A stretch of DNA of 64,000 nucleotides, taken from the NCBI GenBank assembly GCA_905234145.1, contig CAJOGK010000001.1:62001-126000 (forward strand), written 5' to 3'. Below, piece by piece: positions 39,215 through 48,476 of this stretch (the first letter of the stretch is position 1; each line of letters opens with the position of its first letter). The position numbers and the translations under genes were made by a program. Below the pieces are notes generated by a model. The model was given only the letters and a program-made list of their open reading frames with translations. It was not told the DNA's origin and ran no database searches. Source of the stretch: an uncultured Prevotella sp. (GTDB lineage Bacteria; Bacteroidota; Bacteroidia; Bacteroidales; Bacteroidaceae).

Positions 39215-40594
39215 ATGCCAAGAAAAGTATTCATTTCATTCCTGGGAACAAACAATTACGTGCAGTGCAGATACGACATCGGTGGTGTCGTATCAACACC
39301 TGTGCGGTTTGTGCAGGAAGCCTTGATCGAGTATTACTGTAAGGACTGGACTGAAGATGACAGAATACTCATCTTCTGCACATCCAAGGAAAAAACCGGG
39401 GAGAACGGTTCGAAGGAAATCAACTGGCTCGACAACGGCCAGACCCGAATTACAGAAGAGTCAGAAAAGATCGGTCTTCAGCACCGGCTTCAGGATTTGA
39501 AGGCGCGCATCGGACTCAAGGCCCAGATTGAAGAGCAGGATATCGAAGCCGGATTCTCTGAAGAGGAAATCTGGGACATCTTCGATACGGTCTATGACAT
39601 GTTGCAGCCCGACGACCAGATTTATTTCGATGTCACGCATGCCTTCCGCTCTATTCCGCTGTTCTCTATCGTATTGTTCAACTACTCCAGATTCATGATG
39701 GACACCCGTCTGATATCCATCATGTACGGAGCCTTTGAGAAGCTGGGGCCAGCCTTTAAAGTGAAAGAGCAACCCATTGATGAACGTGTGGCTCCTGTCA
39801 TCGACCTCACCAACATCGCCCGTCTGCAGGAATACAACCAGATAGCCAGCAGCCTGAAAGACTTCGGTAAGGTGAAACTGCTGAAGGATGCGATTGCCGC
39901 CGACCAAGAATCGGCTTCAGACCAGACCATCCGCAACCTCGCCGACTCTATATCGGAGTTGGACGAGTATATTGCCACCATCGACCTGAAGGAACTGAAA
40001 AGCGGCAAGTTCATCCAGAAATTCAGGAGTTACTACAAGAACGTCAAGAAAAAGAAGAAACTGGTGAAGCCCATCAGCAATATCCTTGACGAACTCAACA
40101 AAGAGACGGAAGACTTCGTTGAGGAGAGCAGTTATCGCAACATTGAGGCTGCCATCAACTGGACCATCAAGCACGACATGCTGATGCAGGCCTATCCATT
40201 GGCTGCAGAGTATATCATCCTTCGTGTCTCTGACATGTTCATTGAGTTAAAGCCTCATCACCTATCCTCCAAGCAGTTCAGAATATTTGTATCATCAATC
40301 CTTGGCATGCCACAAGAAGATTTCATAAGCAGAAACTGGAAAGATGTGCTTGGAGATTATCCCGAAGTGACAGACGAGATTGCCGATGATTTCCTGATCA
40401 GAGAGATTCGCCCCATGTATGATCTCATCAGGCGTTCACGCAACTCACTAGCTCATGGCAACGGCGTCATCAAGTTTGCCGACCTCAAGAAAGGAGTTCC
40501 CGACATCATCGAATGCATCAAATACCTGAACGCGGAATACGAGCGGTACCCCTCTACTAAGTATATCATCGAGAATTGTTATGGAACAAAGTGA
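39215..40594 (+). CDS. CARF-HEPN protein (Csx1/Csx2, TIGR02221-like)
   Basis: KVFISFLGTNNYVQCRYDIGG...DDQIYFDVTHAFRSIPLFSIVLFNYSRFM (CARF) and C-terminal RRSRNSLAHGNG (HEPN Rx4-6H). Confidence 0.85.
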   Translation: MPRKVFISFLGTNNYVQCRYDIGGVVSTPVRFVQEALIEYYCKDWTEDDRILIFCTSKEKTGENGSKEINWLDNGQTRITEESEKIGLQHRLQDLKARIGLKAQIEEQDIEAGFSEEEIWDIFDTVYDMLQPDDQIYFDVTHAFRSIPLFSIVLFNYSRFMMDTRLISIMYGAFEKLGPAFKVKEQPIDERVAPVIDLTNIARLQEYNQIASSLKDFGKVKLLKDAIAADQESASDQTIRNLADSISELDEYIATIDLKELKSGKFIQKFRSYYKNVKKKKKLVKPISNILDELNKETEDFVEESSYRNIEAAINWTIKHDMLMQAYPLAAEYIILRVSDMFIELKPHHLSSKQFRIFVSSILGMPQEDFISRNWKDVLGDYPEVTDEIADDFLIREIRPMYDLIRRSRNSLAHGNGVIKFADLKKGVPDIIECIKYLNAEYERYPSTKYIIENCYGTK

Positions 40595-42053
40595 TATCTC
40601 AGGTATCAAGTTGACCAGGAGCCAGGATAATGTCTTAAAGCAGATTCTTGACTTTGTCAACAATCCTACAGACAGGGTATTTATCCTCAAAGGATATGCA
40701 GGAACGGGTAAGACCACCCTGATGCGGTTTCTCATCAAGTCGCTGACAGAACAAGGAAAGCACTATCGGCTCTTGGCCTCTACAGGGCGAGCAGCCAAGG
40801 TGCTTGCCAATCTGTCGGAAGCCAACGGGCAGACCTCTACCATCCACACGATGGTGTATGAATTCAACGGACTGAACAAAGAGTTTGAGGAAAAGGAGGA
40901 GCCAAAGGCTGATAAGGACGGGCAGTTATTTCTGGTGTTCGAGCCTTCCAAACTGGATAAGGATGCCACTCCTGAAACAATATATATCATCGATGAGGCT
41001 TCAATGGTGGCCGATGTCGCCACCAAGGATGTCACACAGGCCAAATTCGGCGATGGACGCCTCTTGAAAGAACTGTTGGAATACGACCAGCGTCCAGGCA
41101 GCAAGTTCGTGTTTGTCGGCGACCCCTGTCAGTTGCCCCCCATTGAGCAATATTACTCCCCTGCCCTGATGAAAGACTATTTCTTCAGGGAGTTTGGAAT
41201 GACAGCCCAAGAGGCCCAACTCACGGAGATTATGCGCCAGGAGGATGTCTGCGGTATTGTGGATGCCTCCAAACAGATTCGCCGTCTCTACAATTCAGCA
41301 CCCGAAAGCAGCCAGATGTATGGCTCGCAGAAACTTTGGGGATCGCTGCCGTTCCGCAGTTACAGGGACATACAATTGCATCCCAACCTTGAAGCGATGC
41401 TCAACGACTATGTGTCGAAAGTCAAAACGTCAGGCCTGAACAGTGCCGTTTGTATCTGTCGAAGCAATAAAGCCTGTAGCCAGCTGTCAGCCATGATCCG
41501 CCAGAAGTTAGGGTATACCGACAGCCGTATCCAGAAGGGCGATCTGCTGATGGTAATTCAGAACAACATGCCCACCGGACTGATGAATGGCGATATGGTG
41601 ACTGTCGAGGAGATGGCACTACAAGTGACGGTGAGAGCCCAGCTCACCTTCCGTCAAGTAAAGGTCAAGGAGCTGTTTACGGGCAGAACCTACTCCACCC
41701 TTCTGATAGAAGAAATAGCCTATCAAGGCCGTCTGAACCTTGACAACAGACAGCAGCAGGCGCTGTTTGTCGATTTCATCATCCGGATGAAGCGGAAGGG
41801 CATCACCCAGAAACAGAAGAGAACTTTCTACGATGCGATGTTCAAGGACCCCTATCTCAATGCCCTGCGCTGTGTATTCGGCTATGCCATTACCTGCCAC
41901 AAGTCTCAGGGCGGTGAGTGGGAGGAGGTCTATGTGCATGTGCCTCGCAACATCACCCTCAACCCAACAAAAGAGACGTATCAATGGGTCTATACCTCTA
42001 TGACGAGGGCAAGAAAGACCTTGCACATGATTGACGATTTCTATATTAAATAA
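40581..42053 (+). CDS. RecD/Pif1-like SF1 helicase
   Basis: FILKGYAGTGKTTLMRF (Walker A), TIYIIDEASMV (Walker B), FVFVGDPCQLPPIE, AITCHKSQGGEWEEVYVHV, YTSMTRARKTL; start overlaps upstream CARF-HEPN gene. Confidence 0.9.
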   Translation: MEQSDISGIKLTRSQDNVLKQILDFVNNPTDRVFILKGYAGTGKTTLMRFLIKSLTEQGKHYRLLASTGRAAKVLANLSEANGQTSTIHTMVYEFNGLNKEFEEKEEPKADKDGQLFLVFEPSKLDKDATPETIYIIDEASMVADVATKDVTQAKFGDGRLLKELLEYDQRPGSKFVFVGDPCQLPPIEQYYSPALMKDYFFREFGMTAQEAQLTEIMRQEDVCGIVDASKQIRRLYNSAPESSQMYGSQKLWGSLPFRSYRDIQLHPNLEAMLNDYVSKVKTSGLNSAVCICRSNKACSQLSAMIRQKLGYTDSRIQKGDLLMVIQNNMPTGLMNGDMVTVEEMALQVTVRAQLTFRQVKVKELFTGRTYSTLLIEEIAYQGRLNLDNRQQQALFVDFIIRMKRKGITQKQKRTFYDAMFKDPYLNALRCVFGYAITCHKSQGGEWEEVYVHVPRNITLNPTKETYQWVYTSMTRARKTLHMIDDFYIK

Positions 42054-42060
42054 GTTACGT

Positions 42061-42414
42061 ATGTTTATCAATTTAACCAATCATCCCTCAGAGAACTGGA
42101 GCGAGGAGCAGTTGACGGCGGCTCGGCAGTATGGGAAAATCGTTGATTTAACCTTCCCTATCATAGAGCCCACCTTCACAAAGGCGGACATCCTGTTTCT
42201 TGTAAAAGAAAGCACTGATGCCATCATTGCTATAAAGGATGGCGAAACAGTCGTTCACGTTATGGGCGAAATGACTTTCACCCATAACCTCGTTAATGCG
42301 CTGAAAGATGCAGGCATCACCTGCCTTGCCTCTACTACACAGCGCAACACCATCATGCTGCCCGACGGCAGGAAAGTTTCAGAATTCAAGTATGTACAAT
42401 TTAGAGAATACTAA
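42061..42414 (+). CDS. Small CRISPR-associated protein, putative ring-nuclease/CARF-like (Csx15/Csx20-type)
   Basis: MFINLTNHPSENWSEEQLTAARQYGKIVDLTFPIIEP...STTQRNTIMLPDGRKVSEFKYVQFREY; location beside CARF effectors. Confidence 0.55.
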   Translation: MFINLTNHPSENWSEEQLTAARQYGKIVDLTFPIIEPTFTKADILFLVKESTDAIIAIKDGETVVHVMGEMTFTHNLVNALKDAGITCLASTTQRNTIMLPDGRKVSEFKYVQFREY

Positions 42415-42415
42415 T

Positions 42416-43471
42416 ATGACCATTTTTCAAAAAAGGAACACCTATAGTTTCTTGGCCTTGCTATTAATTTTGACTGGTGAGATTCTTTCGTTAATAGCCA
42501 TCCGGCAAAATTATGATTGGTGGACATGGGGGCCTTGGATCGGATTGGTGCTTGGCTTAATTATTCTGCTTTGGTTAGTGGGTTGGTGCTTACATGTCAG
42601 GTTTGGTTTCAAAAGTATCATTGTCACCAAATTACTGGCCAATGCCATATCACCACGAAAGTTAGGTGTGGTCTATTTGCTTTTCTTTGCCATCCATATT
42701 GGTTGGTTAACAAATGCGACAATGAGTCTGTTTATGCCAAAAGAATCGCTCTACCATGTAGGCACCAATATGCTTGTCTGTGTCGTTGGCATGGGGCTAC
42801 TCATCTGGTTTTTTCCAAATGGTAGACAAAAGAAAATCGGTTGTCCGACAAAGGTATTTGTATCGGGCATTTCAGAGATTAAAGTACCCTGGACCAAGAA
42901 TCCATCTGATTTAAATCTTAGACCATTAGCACGTGAAATTCAACATACAGAAGATGATTCGGAGGATTGTGAACTTCTTATTTTGATGTCTGATTTTAAC
43001 AAGGCCAGCAATGAGCAAATTTCCCTGGCAGTCAGAAGCGTTCTCGACTTCATTGGGCAAGAATCAATCAGTTTAGACGGACTATCCACGGAACAGCAAA
43101 TTAAAACACTTCTTAGGGAAGTTATCAAGAAAGAATTCCCTAAGAAGAAATGGGTAGACCAAATGGCAATTGAATTCTCTATTCCCTGTAACTACGACAA
43201 GTTCTCTGATTGTTTCCAGGCATTATCCCCTTTGGTAGAAGCAAAGGACGATGATAATCATCGGTTGATTTTCAATCTGACTCCAGGAACAGGCATAGTT
43301 GGGTCTTTAATGACACTCTTGGCCATCGATGGTGATCGGGATCTTTATTATTATCGTCAGGAAAAAAACGACAAAATCCATGATACCGAAAGACTGGAAC
43401 AAGTCAAAAAATCCGATATTCCACTAAAGAATCTTCTCTCACAGGCCTTGGAAACACTTAATAATGAATAG
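42416..43471 (+). CDS. Membrane CARF-domain effector (predicted 4 TM + CARF)
   Basis: Four hydrophobic segments in the first ~140 aa, then soluble domain ending HRLIFNLTPGTGIVGSLMTLLAIDGDRDLYYYRQE, a CARF signature; start 42416 preferred over 42308. Confidence 0.75.
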   Translation: MTIFQKRNTYSFLALLLILTGEILSLIAIRQNYDWWTWGPWIGLVLGLIILLWLVGWCLHVRFGFKSIIVTKLLANAISPRKLGVVYLLFFAIHIGWLTNATMSLFMPKESLYHVGTNMLVCVVGMGLLIWFFPNGRQKKIGCPTKVFVSGISEIKVPWTKNPSDLNLRPLAREIQHTEDDSEDCELLILMSDFNKASNEQISLAVRSVLDFIGQESISLDGLSTEQQIKTLLREVIKKEFPKKKWVDQMAIEFSIPCNYDKFSDCFQALSPLVEAKDDDNHRLIFNLTPGTGIVGSLMTLLAIDGDRDLYYYRQEKNDKIHDTERLEQVKKSDIPLKNLLSQALETLNNE

Positions 43472-43571
43472 TCCACGATCACTTCGCGTTCTTTGACTTA
43501 TTGGTACAATAGAAATCGCAAAATCATTTGCGAAAGATGAACATTGTTCCAAATCATTAGATTTTAGGACT

Positions 43572-46500
43572 GTTCTATCTTCATTCCATTAGAATAAGGA
43601 TTAAGACTTATTTAATGATGGGCTTAATGCCCAACATGTCGTGTTCTATCTTCATTCCATTAGAATAAGGATTAAGACTGACACACCTCTTTATAGGTGC
43701 CGTCTTCTTTCTTGAGTTCTATCTTCATTCCATTAGAATAAGGATTAAGACGACGAGCGCGCTCAAAGAGAAATTCTTTCTCATGTTCTATCTTCATTCC
43801 ATTAGAATAAGGATTAAGACTTTAATGGTCCAGATGTTATTTCCGGTCCATTGCCAGTTCTATCTTCATTCCATTAGAATAAGGATTAAGACACATATAA
43901 TTAGCAGAAACATTCCTATATTACATGTTCTATCTTCATTCCATTAGAATAAGGATTAAGACGCCCTCGGGGGTCTTGCCGGCGCGCTTGGCTTCGTGTT
44001 CTATCTTCATTCCATTAGAATAAGGATTAAGACCGCGAAAGAGGCGTCCGCCTACCCTCTCGACTTTGTTCTATCTTCATTCCATTAGAATAAGGATTAA
44101 GACCATGTACTGACGACTGGTAGTAATTGACATCCTGACGTTCTATCTTCATTCCATTAGAATAAGGATTAAGACAAACTCGTTTCCGAGATGAATGGGA
44201 TCTTCCAGCAGTTCTATCTTCATTCCATTAGAATAAGGATTAAGACCTCAGAATTCCGTGTCGTGGTTCAGTAAGACGAACAGGCTGTTCTATCTTCATT
44301 CCATTAGAATAAGGATTAAGACCATACTCTTCACTAAGGAACCTCTCTTCTGCCAAGTTCTATCTTCATTCCATTAGAATAAGGATTAAGACTGTTCCTC
44401 TTCCTTTTCGGCGGCTGCTTTGACGAGTTCTATCTTCATTCCATTAGAATAAGGATTAAGACACTTCACGTAGGCCACGAACCAGAATATACCTCACGTT
44501 CTATCTTCATTCCATTAGAATAAGGATTAAGACAAGCAGAAGTTGTGGCGGAGCTTGCCCTCCACGTGTTCTATCTTCATTCCATTAGAATAAGGATTAA
44601 GACATGCGAGGTACTCGTCCTCGTAGTAACGAGAACTAGTTCTATCTTCATTCCATTAGAATAAGGATTAAGACAACATCTGTAAGCTGTTTATGTGGTT
44701 CTCAATACTGTTCTATCTTCATTCCATTAGAATAAGGATTAAGACGCTTCCGAGAGCGTAGACATCTGCGTCGGTGTAGTGTTCTATCTTCATTCCATTA
44801 GAATAAGGATTAAGACAACTTCCAACTCGTGTGTTGCAGCTACTGACTCCAGTTCTATCTTCATTCCATTAGAATAAGGATTAAGACATGGCGACCCAAC
44901 AACGATGCATATTGGGAATATGTTCTATCTTCATTCCATTAGAATAAGGATTAAGACAACTCGTCGCTAACGTCGCACACGCGAGTCTTGGTGTTCTATC
45001 TTCATTCCATTAGAATAAGGATTAAGACATGTTATTCCCAAGCAGCTGCCACAGGCTTAATGCGGTTCTATCTTCATTCCATTAGAATAAGGATTAAGAC
45101 TTTTAAAACTTTTCAGTGTCTACTCAGTTTTGGCGTTCTATCTTCATTCCATTAGAATAAGGATTAAGACTACTGTGTTGGTCCAGGTGTGTAGACCTTT
45201 TGGGTTCTATCTTCATTCCATTAGAATAAGGATTAAGACAACACAATGACCTCTGACAAGGCCTTTAACTCTGTTCTATCTTCATTCCATTAGAATAAGG
45301 ATTAAGACAGCGTCCGAGTGCTTTCATAGCAGCTCTTTCAGGTTCTATCTTCATTCCATTAGAATAAGGATTAAGACGAAAATGGAATTACTTTCATAGA
45401 TATGTATTTGTTGTTCTATCTTCATTCCATTAGAATAAGGATTAAGACAGCTTCTGCGCAGTCTTGGAAAGGCAATTCCTCTTTGTTCTATTTTCATTCC
45501 ATTAGAATAAGGATTAAGACAGTAGTGGTAATACGGCCGATGATGGTGGTGATGGTTCTATCTTCATTCCATTAGAATAAGGATTAAGACCCATTGGCAT
45601 CAACCGCATTGTCGGGATGACGTGTTCTATCTTCATTCCATTAGAATAAGGATTAAGACATACTCTGGATTTATACCGAACTTGATAGAAATAGCCAACG
45701 AGACCAGTAGCGTTAGACTGAGATTAAGACATACTCTGGATTTATACCGAACTTGATAGCAAAACTGTTCTATCTTCATTCCATTAGAATAAGGATTAAG
45801 ACAACAGGAAGAGTAAGAGTCAGAGAGTCAGGAGACGTTCTATCTTCATTCCATTAGAATAAGGATTAAGACTAACGCCATGATGGCGAAGATGTTTGCT
45901 TGTCTCTGTTCTATCTTCATTCCATTAGAATAAGGATTAAGACTTTTGCGGAGCTAACCACTATGCCAATGCAGTGGCGTTCTATCTTCATTCCATTAGA
46001 ATAAGGATTAAGACATTCCTTACTCGGATGAATCTCTCGCCGAACTCCAGTTCTATCTTCATTCCATTAGAATAAGGATTAAGACGCTTCTTTGAAGGCA
46101 CCCAGCGGAGCTTGGCTCCAGTTCTATCTTCATTCCATTAGAATAAGGATTAAGACTCTCTTACTTGCACAAATGCTTCCGCATTGATGTGTTCTATCTT
46201 CATTCCATTAGAATAAGGATTAAGACAGCATAGTAGGCATTACCGGCAACCTCATTGGTGTTCTATCTTCATTCCATTAGAATAAGGATTAAGACCACTT
46301 GGTCAGCTCCTCCTGTTTTGCCTGACTAGTTCTATCTTCATTCCATTAGAATAAGGATTAAGACAATTTTTTAAGTTATTATTAAATTTCTTTCAAATTT
46401 AGTTCTATCTTCATTCCATTAGAATAAGGATTAAGACAGAAGAATTGATGAGTGATGCCCAACGTCCTTCAGTTCTATCTTCATTCCATTAGAATAAGGA

Positions 46501-46648
46501 TTAAGACCGGCCTGGTCTGACTCGGATACGAACGTGTCGTATGTTCTATCTTCATTCCATTAGAATAAGGATTAAGACCCAATGGCAAAAGCGCCTCCGG
46601 TCTGAATACCTTGTTCTATCTTCATTCCATTAGAATAAGGATTAAGAC
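43572..46648 (+). CRISPR. CRISPR array, 36-bp repeat GTTCTATCTTCATTCCATTAGAATAAGGATTAAGAC, 43 intact repeats counted by eye
   Basis: Repeats at 43572, 43643, 43716, 43785 ... 46543, 46613; spacers ~33-37 bp; ATTAAGAC at repeat 3' end as 8-nt handle; one aberrant unit at ~45660-45766. Confidence 0.98.
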
Positions 46649-46683
46649 AATTATAATCTAAGGAATAGGGGAATATAGGATGT

Positions 46684-46719
46684 GTTCCATCTACATCCCA
46701 TTAGGGCTAAATGAGAATG
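46684..46719 (+). repeat. Degenerate terminal CRISPR repeat
   Basis: gttccatctacatcccattagggctaaatgagaatg resembles the repeat 5' half and lies exactly 35 bp after the last intact repeat. Confidence 0.75.
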
Positions 46720-46818
46720 AATCTTCTGTTTGAAATGATATTTCTAAATTTAGCCTCTACTAAAAAGACGATAAATAATTGATAATAAGCATTATGCACA
46801 GATTTTTACCTCTATTTT

Positions 46819-47166
46819 GTCTCTACTTATCTTCTACTCTACCACTACCTTGCCTCTACAATTTGGACACTTTTGTGCTACTATTTAATCGCCGGGAAGT
46901 AATCTCGCACACATAGAACTACTAAGTAACAAGTTTTAATATACGAGGAAGCTCTTGAATTCTCTTGAGAATTTAGAAGTCCCACTACTTGGGACTAATG
47001 GAGAGATTAAGGGAAGCCGTCAAATTCTCTCGAGAATTTAGAGGCAAGATTGTATTCTACAGTTTGCGAGATTGTGCAAGGTAGAGGCAAGGTAGAGGCA
47101 AGGTAGAGGCAAGGTAGAGGCAAGGTAGAGGATAAGTAGAAGATAAGTAGAGGATAAGTAGAGGCA
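46819..47166. repeat. Inverted pair of short tandem repeats with internal palindromes
   Basis: tctctacttatcttctac...accttgcctctaca (46819-46860) is the reverse complement of the (aaggtagaggc)n/(agaggataagt)n array at 47078-47166; aattctcttgagaatt and aattctctcgagaatt between them. Confidence 0.75.
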
Positions 47167-47298
47167 AATATTCAGAGAACCACTAGATTTTAAAGTCAAT
47201 CTGAGCGATTTTGGTAGAGACAAATCTAAAAATACACATTTTGGATTAAAAATTAGACTCTAGTAAAAAAAAACAGGCACAGGGCAGACTTAGGCTTA

Positions 47299-48381
47299 TC
47301 AGATGACTATCACAGGAAGATTATCCACAGTATAAAAAGGCTGATTATGCTTAATGCCGACTTTATTCAATCGATCTACAAATGCATTAATATGTTCCGC
47401 TAGAGGTGCAAGATTATTGTTCCTATAGGATTGCAATAAACGCAAAGAAGTAAGTTGCAATGATTCTATATCAATGTTCAACTCCACAAATGATATCAGG
47501 AACAGTTGCATATCTTGATCCTTGATTTTCTCACAGACATTAAGCAATTCTTGGTCATCATCTAACTCCTCTAGGTATTCATCATTAATTATCGAGTCAA
47601 TGTCTTTGATGGAAAGAAGGCATCTGAATCCTTGTCGTCTCAATGTGGACATTGTCTGGACTTTAATATAAGGGTGCAACTTCAAAGCGTCCAAGGTGTA
47701 AATCTCTTTTTGCTCTATTTTGTACTTTCGGCATATCTTCTTATACGAGGACGTAAGATTTACTAAACACTGAGCCAGCTCTTTCTCTTCATCACTAAGT
47801 GTATCGGTATTTATGTACTCCCATATATCATCATCACTCTCCACTTGGGCATAAAGTTGATGAAGAAGACTGTCTTGTTGCGCTATGTAGATTTCCGACG
47901 TATTATCTGATGTACATGTAGCGTATAGGATATCAGCATCAATGGAATCACGACCGTAGAGAATATCTTTGATAGCTTTATCGCGATTGTACTCAGGAAA
48001 GATCAGCACCAGACGATTACGGATTCTTGAAAGATTGCCGTAGTGCTTGGATTTCCTTTCAGCTTCGACTCTTGCCCGAAGTTTAGCTATCGTTTCTTGC
48101 GAAGCGGAACCGTCGTCGCCAAAGTAGTATGCAATATCTGCAGCAAAGTCAATTCTGCCAGACTCATATTCCATATTGAGATATTTTTCTGCCTCAGTGC
48201 ACCCCATATTGTATGCTTTCTTTAAGAAGTAATGGGCAAGGATATGGTTCTGCGCAGTACCTATTCCCTGAGCATACAGGATGCCAAGGTGCAGGAAAGC
48301 CACAGCATCTTTGCCGCCTCTGATGGCCCTACGGGCTTCATCGTATGTAGGTAAATTCGTAATCATGGTGCAAATATACAC
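47299..48381 (-). CDS. SEL1-like repeat protein
   Basis: AFLHLGILYAQGIGTAQNHILAHYFLKKAYNMGCTEAEKYL, SEL1 motif. Confidence 0.65.
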   Translation of the reverse strand: MYICTMITNLPTYDEARRAIRGGKDAVAFLHLGILYAQGIGTAQNHILAHYFLKKAYNMGCTEAEKYLNMEYESGRIDFAADIAYYFGDDGSASQETIAKLRARVEAERKSKHYGNLSRIRNRLVLIFPEYNRDKAIKDILYGRDSIDADILYATCTSDNTSEIYIAQQDSLLHQLYAQVESDDDIWEYINTDTLSDEEKELAQCLVNLTSSYKKICRKYKIEQKEIYTLDALKLHPYIKVQTMSTLRRQGFRCLLSIKDIDSIINDEYLEELDDDQELLNVCEKIKDQDMQLFLISFVELNIDIESLQLTSLRLLQSYRNNNLAPLAEHINAFVDRLNKVGIKHNQPFYTVDNLPVIVI

Positions 48382-48476
48382 AAAATAATCGTATTTTTGC
48401 GATTTAAATAGTCAATTATTCCTATTTGCAGAAAAATATGCCTATCTTTGCATCATGTTTAATAAAATTCCGAGAA

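Noticed and set aside
31221-43471. Possible type III-E (Cas7-11) system
   Set aside because: RAMPs are still on at least three proteins and a Cas10 is present, so it is not a single-protein III-E effector.
43546-43571. gttccaaatcattagattttaggact just before the first repeat, vaguely similar to the repeat
   Set aside because: Similarity limited to short pieces and spacing does not fit a repeat-spacer unit; probably leader sequence.
46365-46401. Very AT-rich spacer (aattttttaagttattattaaatttctttcaaattta) as a possible regulatory insert
   Set aside because: Length and position are normal for a spacer; an AT-rich protospacer is sufficient explanation.
47038-47223. 61-aa minus-strand ORF rich in Leu/Tyr/Ser repeats (STLPLPCLYLASTL)
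   Set aside because: It is just the translation of the 11-bp tandem repeat array; not a credible gene.
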